From Arthrinium phaeospermum (taxonomy: Eukaryota > Ascomycota > Sordariomycetes > Amphisphaeriales > Apiosporaceae), in assembly GCA_006503535.1 (NCBI GenBank), contig QYRS01000010.1, forward strand, positions 2,604,001-2,668,000: a DNA stretch of 64,000 nt, written 5' to 3'. Position 1 is the first letter of the stretch; each line of letters begins with the position of its first letter. The position numbers and the translations under genes are program-made. This document shows, piece by piece, positions 1-13,990 of the stretch. The notes under the pieces are model-generated. The model saw only the letters and a list, made by a program, of their open reading frames with translations. It did not search any database and was not told the origin of the DNA.

Positions 1-3000
1 CATCGTTTATTTAAAAGATTACGGGTACGCGTTTAAAAAAAGCTTTTCCTAATGCTTATTTTACGGTAAATAAGCTAAACCTTTTAAAAATACTAAATAG
101 ACTTCGCATAAATATTAACTTAAAAAATTTTTACCTTATTACTATATAATACCCACAATTAATAACCGAATAATAGCTCATTACTTAATATAACGAAATT
201 TATTTAATATAAACTTAAAGCGTTAACTAAAGCTTTAATAAAGGTTACGATAAGAAAAGGTTTAAACTAGCCGCGGCTAGTCTATTAAAAAATTAACAGG
301 TTAGCCCCTTTCTTTATATTTATTAATTAATAAAATATTTTAAATAATAAATTAAAATAAACCGAAATTAATATTTAATACTTTTAAATTTTTTATAAAT
401 ATATTATATAGTTTATTATAACCTTATATTTTAAATTAATAATATAATTTAATACTTTATATAAAACTAATATAAGTAGGTAAAAGCTATAAAATTTAAA
501 AAAAAAAAGATAATACAGTTAATAAAAACGGCGGTATAAACTTTATTAAATAAGAACTCCGCCTTATACTGTCCTATTTAATTTATTTAATCGAATTCGT
601 TACCCTTTTTAATACACTTTTTTAAATAAGAGAGCTTTATACCGTTTTCATCCGTTTATATTCATTTCTTTAATCCTACTTTTATCTTTTAAAATTAATA
701 AATTATAAAAGCCGTATTATTTAAAGCTTTATTAATAATAATAGAGTTTAAACCGGTTAATATAGCTTTTTTAATAACTTTTAATAATTTGTTAAAATTA
801 ATACACACTTTAAAATAAGGCGGACCGACCAATTTATAAATTACTAAATACTCTATTAAAAACATTTATCGAACCTATATTTTATAGCGTGCTACTTTCG
901 CCTAAGCTTTTTCTATAGCTTTATTTACTTAGTTTCGTAATTATTTTATATAATAATTACTTTCTTTAAATATAACTATAAAATTTTAACCGTATTTAGC
1001 GGCGCGTAGTATTTTTTATTCAATTATAACTATACCGTTATTAAATGTATAATTATATATATTTTTTATAACTTATAACTAAAGAATTTATAAATAATTA
1101 AAAATAATTCTATAAAGTTAAATCGGCTCGCTTAACAATTTAATTTAAATTATTTAGCGAATTTTTATCGCTTTAAATTACGGTTAATAATAATTAGTTT
1201 ACTCGAAGGGAAATTTTTTTATAACCCTTTATTTATTTATAGCCCTTTAAAATTATTAAATATTAAAAAATTAATATAATAGCTACCGCCTTAATAACTT
1301 AAGTAAACGTTAACCGCGAAATACTATAATAGGCATTTAAAGCCTATTTATAACGAAACTTAAAGTCTAGTTATTAATAAAATCGTTATTATTATTTAAA
1401 AAGACTTATTATTATTAAATTTTATAAAAACGTAAATAAAAGTATAAGAAATAAATATCTAAACTTATTAAATTACTACTTTCCTTATTAAAATATAAAA
1501 TAAGATACCCTTTTTAATTATTATGTTATCTTCCTTTATAAAATCCGTTATATTCTTTTAAAATCTCTTTTAATTAAAAAAGTATAACGTATTACGCTAT
1601 AGGATAATTAAATACCTTATATAAATTATTAACTATATTAAAAATAAATATAAAATACATATAATAATACGTATATAAGTTAGCTTAGCTTTTATTAAAC
1701 ATTTAAAGTCGAACATTTTATTAATAAATTATTAAAAAAGCCTCTTTAAATAAAATATATTTATTAAAGTCATCCCTTTTTTTTACTAGGTATAGGTAAT
1801 TAAAATAAGTTAAGTTTAAAATATTAATCTTTATATTTAATTATTACTTATTACTCTATTATGTTATATAAAACTAAAAATACTATAATAAAACAATGTC
1901 TACCTTTTTTATATAATAATATTACGTTTAATGGCGATTAAAATTAATTAGCTTCTTATATTATTTTAAAATATTAATAAAGCTCGAATATTAATACCTT
2001 ATAAAGCTAATATTTTATAAAAGAAAGAATTAATTAACAAAAAGGCATGTTTATTATAAATAATATCCTCTTTATTAAAAGCGGCGAAAGAGATAAATTT
2101 TAATAATAAATTATTATACTTTATAAAATCGAGTCGTTTTAAGTAATCCATATCCCTTTAAAATATTATATAAATAGCTCTTATATATATTCCCCGTTCT
2201 TTATTAACCTATATATTAATACAGCCTTAAAAAAATAAATATTAAAGTTAATCCTTATAAAGTACTTACTCTATAGCTTTTTAAAACTTAAATATAATAT
2301 CTTAAATAATATCTTTATCTTAACGTAAACTATAAAAAATAGACGTTGCGACGTAAAATAAATAATATTTATATTAAAATAAAATATTATATATAAAGTC
2401 GATCTTTATTTATTTCTAATTTCTTCTTAAATTAAATCATAATTATTTATATATATAAAATATAACGGGTTTAACGTTATATAACCACTTTTATTATTTA
2501 TTATCTCGTGTTTATAATAACTATTACAGTTATAACTACCGTTAATAAAATTATAAATATCGCATTTCAAATCGCCTTTTAATTATATTATCCTTTAAAA
2601 ATAATAATAATTTATATTCTTTAATTTAAAGTTTAAAAGCTTTATATTCGCTTAGTGAATATCCTTTAATTTCTAACTTATTATTAAAATTATTATAATA
2701 AATTTCTTAAATTAAAACTTTTCTTTTACTAATTTTATTTATAAATATTATATAAAAATTAAACGAATTAATTATAATTGGTTTAATTAATTTCTTAATA
2801 TATACGAAACTTTTATTATATAGTATTAATTAAAATAAAAACGTATATAATAAATTAAAGAAATTAAAGAAATTATTTATTAATGGTTTATAAAGGGTAA
2901 TTATTATAATATTATTCGATTTATAAAAAAGCTATTATATAACTCAATAATTACTAGCTTTAATAATTTTAAATTTAATATATATATTAATTACGGCCAT

Positions 3001-5859
3001 AAAATAATCTATATTATTAAGACGCTTATCGAATTTTTTCTAATATATTTAACTTTAGTTTAACCTAATTCCCTATTCTTTTTATATAAATTAAATTAAT
3101 TAATTTAATTATTAATAGCTTCACATATATAAAATAGCTTTTATATATTTTTTAATTCTATAATATTATTTAATTCGTTTCTTTTTATAAAACCGCTTTT
3201 TATAATATTACTTTAACTCTTTAAAATATACCCCGTGAACCTAATAGAAGACACGTTAAAAGATTTTAAAATTTCGCGTATATATTATATAAATTTATCC
3301 GCTATTATAAAACCTTTAAAGTTATTTAAAGGATATAAAAAAAAAGCTAAAACTATAGCTTAGGCTTAATATATTAATAATAACCGGTTAAAAAATCTTA
3401 ATATTAAATGTAATAAAGTAAAATATTATTATTCCTTTATATTTAAGTATAAAGGAGTTAATATTAAAAAGGCTTTTTCTTTTTTATAAGTTTAATTAAT
3501 AGCTATACTACTATTATTAACGTTAATTAATAAGATAATATATTAATTAAAATCCTTAATATTACTGAATAATCTTATATTAAGCCCGTTAACTTAGGTA
3601 TAAATAAAAATGAAATTAGTTTAATAAATATAATATTCGCTTTTAAAGCCTTAGAATAAAAGCTATAAACCTATTATAATACTTTAGAAACTTTTTTCAT
3701 TATTATATAACTATCCCCCTTTTTTAATTAAAATTAATACATTAATTAATTTTAATTTTATAAGCTAGCTCTTAATATTTCTATATTAACCTATTAATAA
3801 GCGATAAAGTTATTAGGCATTTTTATAACGAATATAAAAAATAATTTAATAATATTAAAATAATAGTTTTATTTTATAATAAATGTAGTAAATTCTACCA
3901 GTATACCTTTTTTTACCCGGATTAATACGTTATAATTATATTAAATTTCGAAAACGAAATTTATATAAGCTTTAATAATATTTATAAATATAATTAAAAC
4001 GTTATAGTTTAAAATAAAAAACGTATTAAAAAATAGGCTAAATTAAATAGCTAAAATAATATAATAAGCGAAACTTATAATACTTACCCGCGGCCAATAA
4101 AGTAATATATTTAAAAGATATAATTTTAAAAGGCCTTTTTAAAAATATAAGGTTAATAGTTTTCTCCTATAATTATCTTAATTATTAAGCTAGATATATA
4201 AACTATTAAAAGATACCCTTTAATTACTTTAAAAAGTATAACGTCTTTATTTATTTAAATAATTTTTATTCCCTCTTTAAATATTAAAATACATTTTATA
4301 TTACCTTTATTATATAAAATTATTACTAACCGAGTATATTAATTACCGAATTAAAAAATAAATAAAAACTATCTTTATACTATAATAAGCTTTATTTTAT
4401 AACATTACTTTTAAAATAAAATAAAGGATATAAAAGGCTTTAAATAAATCGAATAGAAATAATTAAAATATATTTTTTAAAGAGGTTAGTTTATAATATA
4501 GTTAATAAGACTTTAAAAGAACTTAATAATAGAAAAGATAAGGCCTAATTAATAAAAATAGCTTATAATAAAATAAATAATAATTAGCCCCTTAGCATAC
4601 CCTTTTTTTTAAGCTTTATTTATCCCGCCTTAAATAAGCGTTATAAACTTATTTTAATTAAAAGCGTTAATATTATACCGTTTAATATACTTTTTATAAT
4701 TAGAAGTTTAAGTTAAAAAAAAAAAATTATCAATTAATAAGTTTAATAAAAACGGTTTTTTAATTATAAATACTACGATATTAACCTAATAATACTTCGT
4801 TAATTTTATATAAATTAAAGCGTTTAATTTATTAAATATAATAATAAGCGAACGTTAACTATAAAACTATAATAAAATAATATAAAAAATAATAATAAAG
4901 CGAATAAATTATTAGATAAAGGTTTTAGTTTATATTAATTTATTTACTATTTAAATACTTATTTATATTAATTAATTTATTATTAAAATAAGCTTTAATA
5001 TATTAACCGTAGCTTATATATATAACTATAATTAATAAAAACCAGTTATTATTATTTTAGGATTTTATATATATATATAATTATATAATTAAAAACTGTT
5101 TTAATTAGTACTTAACGCTTATTTTTATTTTTAGCGATAAAAGTGAATAGCGGGTAGGATTATAATTATTAAAGCTTTAATTCTTCGCGGTATAAATTAA
5201 AAGTTAATAATATATTAGCGGCGAATTTCTAATTATTAAGTTAAAGCTTAATATAATTTTAATAAGGAATTAATAAGTAATGTATTAATATAAAACTTAA
5301 TTAATTAATATAAAGAAAGAAATCGATTATATTATAAAATAACATTTCGCTTTACGCCTTTTTTATAAAAAGTTAATGAATTTTATAAGTTTTAAAATTT
5401 ATATAAAAGCTTTAAATAAAGATTTAATTTTTATTAAATCGTTAATATAATTACGATATTAAGGTATAATAAATCGTTATTAATTATTAAAATTACTTAC
5501 TCTTATAAGAATATAACGGTTAATAAAATACTATTTAATATATTAATATAATGATTAAATTATTATCAATATATATAAAAGTTATTAAATATAACGTGTT
5601 AAATTACTATTATAACGTATTTATTTCTTTATAAACGTTATAAAAAGCTTTTAAAAAGAGGCGGTTTATATTAAACGCCTTTTAAAAACCGTAACTTTTT
5701 ATTAAAATAAATAAATTATTCCTAGTAATTTAAAAATCCCTTTCTATAATTTAATTTCGTTTAAAAAGTAATTGAATTTTCTCGCGGCAGTCGATAAAGT
5801 AATTATAAAGATTAATTTTACGTAGTTTTTAAATATTATTTAGCTAGCCGAAATAATAA

Positions 5860-5960
5860 AAAAAGAACGACCGCTTATATTCTAGCCGCTAGAGTTCGTT
5901 TTTAAGGGATAGATAGTTCCGCCTAACTAGCTAGCGTCGAAACTACCGCGAAAATGGTAA
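5860..5960. repeat. GC-richer island inside the AT block
   Basis: A stretch of roughly 100 bp with clearly more G and C than its surroundings, including retained CG, CA and TG steps. It carries no open frame. It may be a piece of a repeat that escaped mutation, a non-duplicated fragment, or a terminal-repeat remnant. I found no obvious second copy within the window. Confidence 0.4.
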
Positions 5961-8639
5961 AGAACCGATACTAACATAAATATATCGGTTTAAGCTATTT
6001 ATATATACACGCTTATAAGCGTATATTACGTTTAAGCTTAAAAGGTTTAATTAATTATATTTAATAAGTAGCTTAAAATAAATATATAAAGGATTATAAA
6101 ATATTATAATTATAAAAATAAAGTGAATTTAAATTTAATTTTAATTTAATTTAATTTATTTTCCTTTATTTAATATAATTTAAATAATTTAATAAATAAG
6201 TTAAAATAATAATTAAGAAAATAAATTAAAGCTTTTAAATAAACTTTAAAGCTGATATATTTTTTTAATTAAATTTAAGAATTAATTAAGGCATTATTAA
6301 TAATAATACACTTAGGTTTAAAGCATTATTAATAATAATACTTAACGTGTAAACTATTTTAATATAATTAATATTATATTTAATTATAATTAAGATTAAT
6401 AAACGTTATTAAAGACGGCGCTTAATATGTATTTATTCCCTAAATTAATTTAAGCTTAATTAATAATATTAACTATTAATTATTAATATAAAGAATTTAT
6501 AAACTAATTAATATATATATTACTTTATTTTAAATAAAACTTTTCTTTAATACCGTATTCTATTAATGTTAACTTAGGATAAAAAAATTATATTAAAGTA
6601 ATAATAGGTATTAAAAGAGTTTATAAACCTATAAGTTTAAAGCTAATTAATAATCTAGTTATTATAGTATTAATTAACTTAATAAATTAACCTTTAAACG
6701 CCATCGCATAACTATTATTATATTATTTCTAATATACTCTACTCTATTATTATAGGTTATAACGGTAGCTTTTACTTAAATAAGTAACCCTTTTAAAAAT
6801 TAAAGAGTAATATGTATTATATAAAAATATATTAATATTCTTATATTATACCAGTTTATTAATTTCTAATAAAGAAATAGAAATTAAAATATATTTATTT
6901 ATATATATAATTTAAATTTAATATATTTTATTATATTATTAATTACGGGCGTAATGGCTAGTTTTAAAGCAGTTTTAATTTATAATTAAAGTTCGTAATT
7001 ATTTTTTAAATTAAAATTTCTAAAGTTATTTAAATTATATTTATTTATTACTTTATATTTATATATTTAATATTATATAACCCTTTTTCTAGCTTAATTA
7101 GTTTTAATATATAGTGAATTATATAGGTAATATTTTAAATTTAGCTATTTAAATTATTATAGCTTTTAATTATATATTAACTGCTATTCTAACTATTATC
7201 TATAATTATTATATTAAGTTTTTTAAAATCGCCTTTTTTTATATAAACTTAAGAAACCTATACTACTTTATAGAATATATATAATTAAACCTTCGCGGTA
7301 CATTATAATTATATAAAAAAAGAAGAAAAAAAAAGGTATTATAAATATATTCGAGTTTTATAATATAGCAGTTTAAATAATCGTTTAAACTCTTTATTTA
7401 AAATAACTTTAAGGTATAAAAAATTAATTAAAGCTTTAATAACGAAGGGTTTATTATAATATTTAATAGATTAATACAACTTATTACGCCGCTTATTAAT
7501 TAAGAAGGGTAGCTTTTATAAACGCATTTATTAGCCTAATAATATTATATTAAATTTTAATAGTATTAAAATTATTAATTAAAGCTTTAGGAATTAATAA
7601 CTAACTTATTTCTAATGTTTTAGTTTTATTAAAATAACCTTTTTTATAAAGGCGGATAGATTTATAAATATATTAATAATATAAGATATATTATATATAT
7701 AAAGTTTTATATATATTTAATTTTAAAATAAAAGAAATATATAATAATATTATTAAATAGTTATAAAACGAGTTAGTTATATACTTAATTTAAATATATA
7801 TATTTTAATATTATATAATTATTTTAACCCTACCGTAAAATATTATACTTTAATATAATTACTATTTTTAAAAATCGACTTTTTAATAATATATAATTTT
7901 ATTTTTAAAAGTTTTTATATCGATAAGGTATAACGTTACCTTATATATACGCTTAGTATAGTTTTATAAATATACTTTATTGCGTATAATTTTATTTATA
8001 AAAGGGATAAGTAATATTATATATGTTTTCTAGGATATATTTTAAGTATATATTTTTAAAATAAAAGTTAAGTTATAAAAACCGTTTAAAGTTATAATAT
8101 AACCTATTATATTAAATCGTTTATAAAGGTTTTTATAATAATTAAAATATATAAAAAATATTAATTCTTTCTTTTATTAAATTATATAACCGTTATTAAT
8201 TTTTAAAGTTTAACTATGTAATCTTTTAACTTAAGCGTTTTCTTAAACACCGGCTTAAGTTCGCGCGTTATTAAAATTATATTTTAATATAAATTATATT
8301 TTATATATTATAATATTATAATAATATTAATTATAAATATAAAACGCTGCTTTATTTTTTTAATATCTATAACTATTAATGTATTAAACGCTTTTATTAT
8401 AATAATTTATAAAGTATAAATAGGTTAATTTAAATCTAACGGAACCTTATCAAACAGTTCGCCTCCTTTAGCGTTATTATCTATATTTAGCGTTTATTAA
8501 ATATCTTTAACGCTTTATACATCTTTTTATTCTAAATAAATCTACTTTAATTTATTATAATATAACCGTTTTTTATACGCCTTAACCTTAAATATTAAAT
8601 CGCAATACTTTTTTATATTATTAAAGGTAGCTTTAGCTT

Positions 8640-8890
8640 GCTTCGCTAGCTTAATTAACGTTGGGTTCATTTTAAAGCTGTTCACTTAGTTAACTGTTAA
8701 TATAACGAGCCGGCGGCTATTACAAAAGTACCCGTAATTTATAACCTAGCGTATAAGGGTTTATTAAAGGTTAACTCTACGCTGAGTAGCTTATAGATCC
8801 ACGTATACACGCCGATTAAGGTAGTGGCATTAAAACGTGTTAAAGTTAAAAGCGTAGCCTATGATTAGGTTATAAAGGGAATTGTTAATA
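8640..8890. repeat. GC-richer island, possible LTR remnant
   Basis: About 250 bp with near-balanced composition inside the AT-rich block. It contains retained CA/TG steps and sharp flanks where AT-rich DNA resumes. No protein is encoded. A mildly mutated LTR or a single-copy fragment would look like this. There is no clear TG...CA terminus or target duplication that would prove an LTR. Confidence 0.4.
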
Positions 8891-11864
8891 TTTATTATAA
8901 AATTAATATAATAAGGGGTAGTATAATAATAAATATTTTAATATAAAGCGAAAAGCGTTAACAAATATACTATTTTAATTTAAGTTATTACCGGCTATAT
9001 ATTATAAATTATAATTAATAGTTAGTTTTTTAAACTTAATTAATATTCCTAGCCAGTTATGTTAATTTATTATTTTGTTTTATTAATATTTATTTAATAT
9101 CATTACTTAATTACTTATAAAATTATATTCTATATTTTAAAAGAGATATTTATAGTTTAACTTTTTTTTTAATAAAATATTATTTTATTCTCCTTAATAT
9201 TTAAATATAGTTTAATAAAGCCGCTTATAATATTATTAAAACTTTTAATAAAAAATGCTTAATATTATATTAAAACGGTAAAAGGAAAACATACGGGTTA
9301 AAGAGTAGGTTTAACTCTTAAATAATTTCGAAAATAATAATATTTTTATTATAATAAATTAATTTAATATTATAACATAATATAGCTATAACGTAATAGT
9401 AATATATATATCTTTAAGATTAATATAAATTTTAATATAAACTAGATTAAACTCGATTATAATACGCGGAGAGCCCCTTTCTAGATTTTAAATAAAGGTA
9501 ATTTTAATATCGTTAAAATATAACTTTAAATTAATATTAATCGGGTTTTAACGAGCGCCATTAATAAGAAAAAAAGGATATATAAATATATTATTTACTA
9601 TATTTAAATATCTTATGCGGGGTTTAAAGTATAATATTAATATGATACTTTAAATTATTAATAATAAAGGGTAAATTATTACGCTTTTTATATAATAAAT
9701 AATACTTTTTTAAAAGGTTTTAAATGGCCTAGGTATATTAATATAATATAATATAAAGCATTATATAAGGTATTATAAGATATATCGCGAGATGCTATTT
9801 AAAAGAATTAAAAAATATATTATATATATTACTTATTAATAATAATATTAATATTCTTACCTAAAGTTCGTTAATATATAAGATGGAATATATACTATAA
9901 TATAATTAAGGAACTTTTCTTTTATATTTATCGTTTAGTTTTTTTATAAAAGTTAAGCTTTTAATTTAAATATTAGTCGATAAAGTTAATAATAATTTAT
10001 AGCTTAATCTCTTTAAACATTAATTTATATTTCTATTTTAAAACTTTTTTATAAATTTATAATATATTATAATTAATTTAAATAGTTTCCTTTAAGGTTT
10101 ATTATAAAAACATAAATAAGTGGTTAAGAATAACGGCGTACTTTTTTTATAATGTTTTAACGTAGCCGATCCCGGCTTTAATTAAGCGAGTATATCGTTT
10201 ATATATAAAGATACTTTTATTAATATTTATAATAGCTTTACGGTAATATTTAAATAGATATATATTATTATTAAATAAGTTTTTTTTATTAAGGTTTAAT
10301 TTAATAAAGTTAGGATTAACTCTATAATTATAAAAAAGGAGCGTAGCTTTTTTATTATAATAATATAAATATCTTTATTATTAAAATAATTATTATTTAT
10401 ATAGTTTTAAACTTAAACCTAAATTAATTTTTTATTATCTATCGCTTTATAATTTAAATTAAGGTCTTTTTTTAAATATTATATTAATTAGGTTTAAAGG
10501 GTATAAAATAATAAGCGGGGTTGGTATTAAAAGAGGAAATAAAAAAGAATACGTTTAAATAAATAACTTTTAAATAAGCTTAAAGTTAAACTAGTTATAA
10601 AAGGCTATAGGTTTAATTTTTAATAATTAAATTATATAATAAGATAAAATTACTTATTTATATTTTATTTATAAATTAATAAATAAATAAGAAAAAGTTA
10701 AAGTCTTTATTAATTTAAATAGTTAAAAGTATAATAGTATTATACCCGCCCTTTATTAAATTAATTACTCTTATTAGCAGTTTATAAAAATATAGTATTA
10801 CTATTACTTATTTCTTAATAAGGGTATTAGCCTTTTAAATATTATTAAATTATATTAAACCGCTTATTAAAACGGCCGCTAATAGCTTCGTTATATAACT
10901 TAATAGCTTAATAAATATAACTATATTTATAACTAGTTATAAAATTTTAAAATATCGCTTATTTATAATAATATTATTTAAGATATAATAAACTTTTATA
11001 ATGTATTAAATAAAATTAAAACTAAAAAATATATTATAATATATAAAATAGAATAATTTTATAAACTTTAATTATTTAACTTTATAATAAATAAATTCTC
11101 GTTCTTTATTTTATATAATTATTTTATAATTATATTAATTCTATGCCGCTTTAAATAACGAATTATAAGAAATTACGCTAACGCGATAAGTTATAATTAT
11201 AATACTTTACAAGTTTTCTTTAGTATTAAAGTATTAGTTTAAGCTTATAAATTTACTTTTATAATAATATAAGTTAAAAGGGCTATTGGTAAATTAATAG
11301 ATATATATTATTAATTTAATTTAAAAAGGGCTATATTAAATTACACTATATATTAATTACTACTTATTAAAAAGTTTTTAAACATTTAAGATTTAATTAA
11401 AAAGTTATTTATTTTTATAATAAATCTTTAAATAAAAGATGTCCTTAAAATTAATATCCTTTTTTAACTAATCGCATTAATATTAATATTTTATTTAACT
11501 TAAGCATTTACTTATAGTTTTTATAAATCTTTACGTTATAATATAATATATTATTAATTCTATAAGTTATAAGGTTAAATCGTCGGAGCTAGCACTTTAA
11601 TCTTAGTATAAGGAAGTAATTATAAAGGTGATTTATATCTACTTTATAACTTAATATAATAACTAATTAAACATTTATTAAAACCTTAAATAAAAGGTAT
11701 AAATATAATTCTATTTAACTTTATCTTCGTTTATATCTTTATAGCTTAACTAATATAAATTATACGCTTATGTTTAAATAAAAGCGAACGTATTATTAAT
11801 CGCTTTCTAATACTTATAAGGTTCGTTATCGAAATTCATATCGCTATCGCTACCGTTGTTATAC

Positions 11865-11950
11865 GGCGAGGGGAGCGATAAGGGTACATAATACGTCTCT
11901 TACTTTTATCGCTTAATAGGTTAACCACGCTCTTTAAATCGGCCACGTTT
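11865..11950. repeat. Short GC-richer island in the AT block
   Basis: Around 85 bp of near-balanced composition with several CG steps, flanked on both sides by TA-rich sequence. It is non-coding. It resembles the other islands in character but not obviously in sequence. Confidence 0.35.
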
Positions 11951-12529
11951 ATTATTAATAAAATTCGAAATAAGTATTAAAATTATTATAATAATTAAAA
12001 ATATTTAAGTAAAATAAGTAAGTTAAAGTATTTATAAGTAAAAGTTTTATAAACTATCGCTATTTAATATATTTATTACTTAATCTTATATAAATAAATA
12101 TATAAGGTAAAGTAACTTATTTAATATTATTAGCGATAGATTATTAAATATAAATAAAAGAAATATATATAAAAATTATATTATTAACTCTATTATTAAA
12201 ATAAATTCTAATTAATTATTAAGTAGGTTAAATAAACTTCGTTATCACTTTATTTTTAAGCGATAATAATTCTTTTAAGAATAATTTAAATGTAATAACG
12301 TTTCTTTTATTTTAAAACCATGTATAAGGTTTTAATATTATTATATAAGTAATATAAATAACTATTAATAAATATTATATATTTATTTTACTTTATACTA
12401 TATTAATTTTTATTGTTATAGCGTATTACTTACCGTATTATAATACGTGATACCGGTTTATACGGCTTAATAGTAAATATATCTTATATACCCTTTAAGG
12501 ATATTTAGCCGTTTAAAAAAGGCGGCGGC

Positions 12530-12700
12530 CTTAAGGTTGACCACGCCTATGTCTACGACCACGGGTACCGCTTAATGGAATTTTTAACGCTAGTATAAGT
12601 AAGTATTTACGAGGACGCCTACGGCCTCGCGGCTATCCCGACTTAAGCGCGTTAGGCGTAGGTATTAAGTTGAAAGAGCATAAGTTATAGTATATAAGTA
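12530..12700. repeat. GC-richer island with a TATA-like motif, possible LTR or promoter relic
   Basis: About 170 bp with high GC for this block. A GTATATAAGTAC motif follows near 12,693-12,704. That order, a GC-rich stretch and then a TATA-like element, fits a decayed LTR or promoter of a retroelement. There is no readable open frame downstream apart from low-complexity Ile/Phe/Asn frames created by AT-rich DNA. Confidence 0.35.
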
Positions 12701-13689
12701 CGGCGTAGATAATAAACGAATTAATAATAAAAGGTAAAGGAGGTAAAAAATTAAAATTAATAAAGGAAATAAATATAAGGCGCGTAGTATTATTATTACT
12801 ATATATATATAAATATAGTAAAAGGGTTTATAGGTTTATAATAAATATAAAAAAGGAGGTAATAATAAGCGTAAAGAATAAAGTAGGTATTATTAAAAGG
12901 CGAGGTTTAAAAGAAGTAAAGGCAGGTTTAATAAGTGGTGTAAATATAAGTACGGCAGCGAGGCGGAATATATTAAATTTAGGTATTAAAGGTACGTTAA
13001 AAATTCTTATATCGTTATTTAAATTATTACCTTCGTTATTATTAAAAATAAAGTCGCCATTAGAAAAAATATTAATAAAATCGAAAAACTCCTTATTTAA
13101 TAACATAACCTTTAAAGCTTATTTTAAAGTTATAAACTTTATTATTATATTATTAATTAAGTTTAAGCTAGAATTAAAAATCGAATTAATAATAAGCTTT
13201 ATAATAACGGTTAATATAAAGTAATCGCGGGCTTTTTATTCCTATTTTAATTTAAATTATTAACGCGATTAATTTAGTTATTATTATATTAAATAAGCTT
13301 ATTTTTAAAGTTCTAAGGTTATATAAAAATAAAGCGCGGGTATTTTTTTTTAATTTAAAGCGAAGTAATATTAATATAGTAAAAATAATAATATAAACAT
13401 TAACGATTTAAATAATAAACTTATTAATTACTAAGTTGAAAATAGCTAACCTAATTTATTTTTTAATTTATATTCTTAATATTAGCGCTTTTATTAAATT
13501 ACTATATACTTTAATACAATTAATTTCGTTTTTATTATAAATATTATAAATCTTTTTACATTTTTTAAAAATTATATCCTTATAACGTATAAAAATATTA
13601 CGGTCTTTTTTATATTTTTTCTTTTCTTATAAACGACGTACTTCTTCTTTAATTAAATTAGCCGTTAACTTAAGAGTTTTACACTTAAG

Positions 13690-13990
13690 TATAATTATAA
13701 TATAAGGTATATATTAACTAAGTTTATATTAATAATAATAATAATAGGTATAAGAATATAAAGGTTTATAATCGGATTTAAATTAATAATAATAGGCTTA
13801 ATAAACAATATTTAATAAAAGGTCTAGGATTTATATTAATAATAATAAGTTTAATAAAATAATATATAAAAGGTTTAAGATTTAAATATATAATAAATAA
13901 ATTTAAAATAGGTATTATTAATATATTAAGAATATTCGAAATTATTATTATAAGTTTAAAAAAGTTTAAAAAAAGCATAGGTTTAATAGG
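13690..13990. repeat. Decayed tandem repeat, period about 65-75 bp
   Basis: A phrase of the type AATAATAATAGGTTTAATAAA followed by a TATTTAATAAAAGG-like stretch recurs at least three times with substitutions, for example near 13,730, 13,785 and 13,840. The copies differ mostly by A/G and T/C changes, as expected after RIP. It could be an old minisatellite or a repeat-coding segment of a mobile element. Confidence 0.4.

Noticed and set aside
1..60. Telomere or chromosome end at the left edge
   Set aside because: No TTAGGG/CCCTAA array is visible. The AT-rich block simply continues beyond the window.
12828..13106. 92-codon minus-strand frame in the AT block
   Set aside because: It is low-complexity Ile/Phe/Asn-rich sequence, as chance frames in AT-rich DNA are, with no domain and no promoter. 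Treated as non-coding.
13778..13978. 66-codon minus-strand frame in the AT block
   Set aside because: It falls on the decayed tandem repeat and encodes only Ile/Leu/Asn/Tyr runs. Chance frame.
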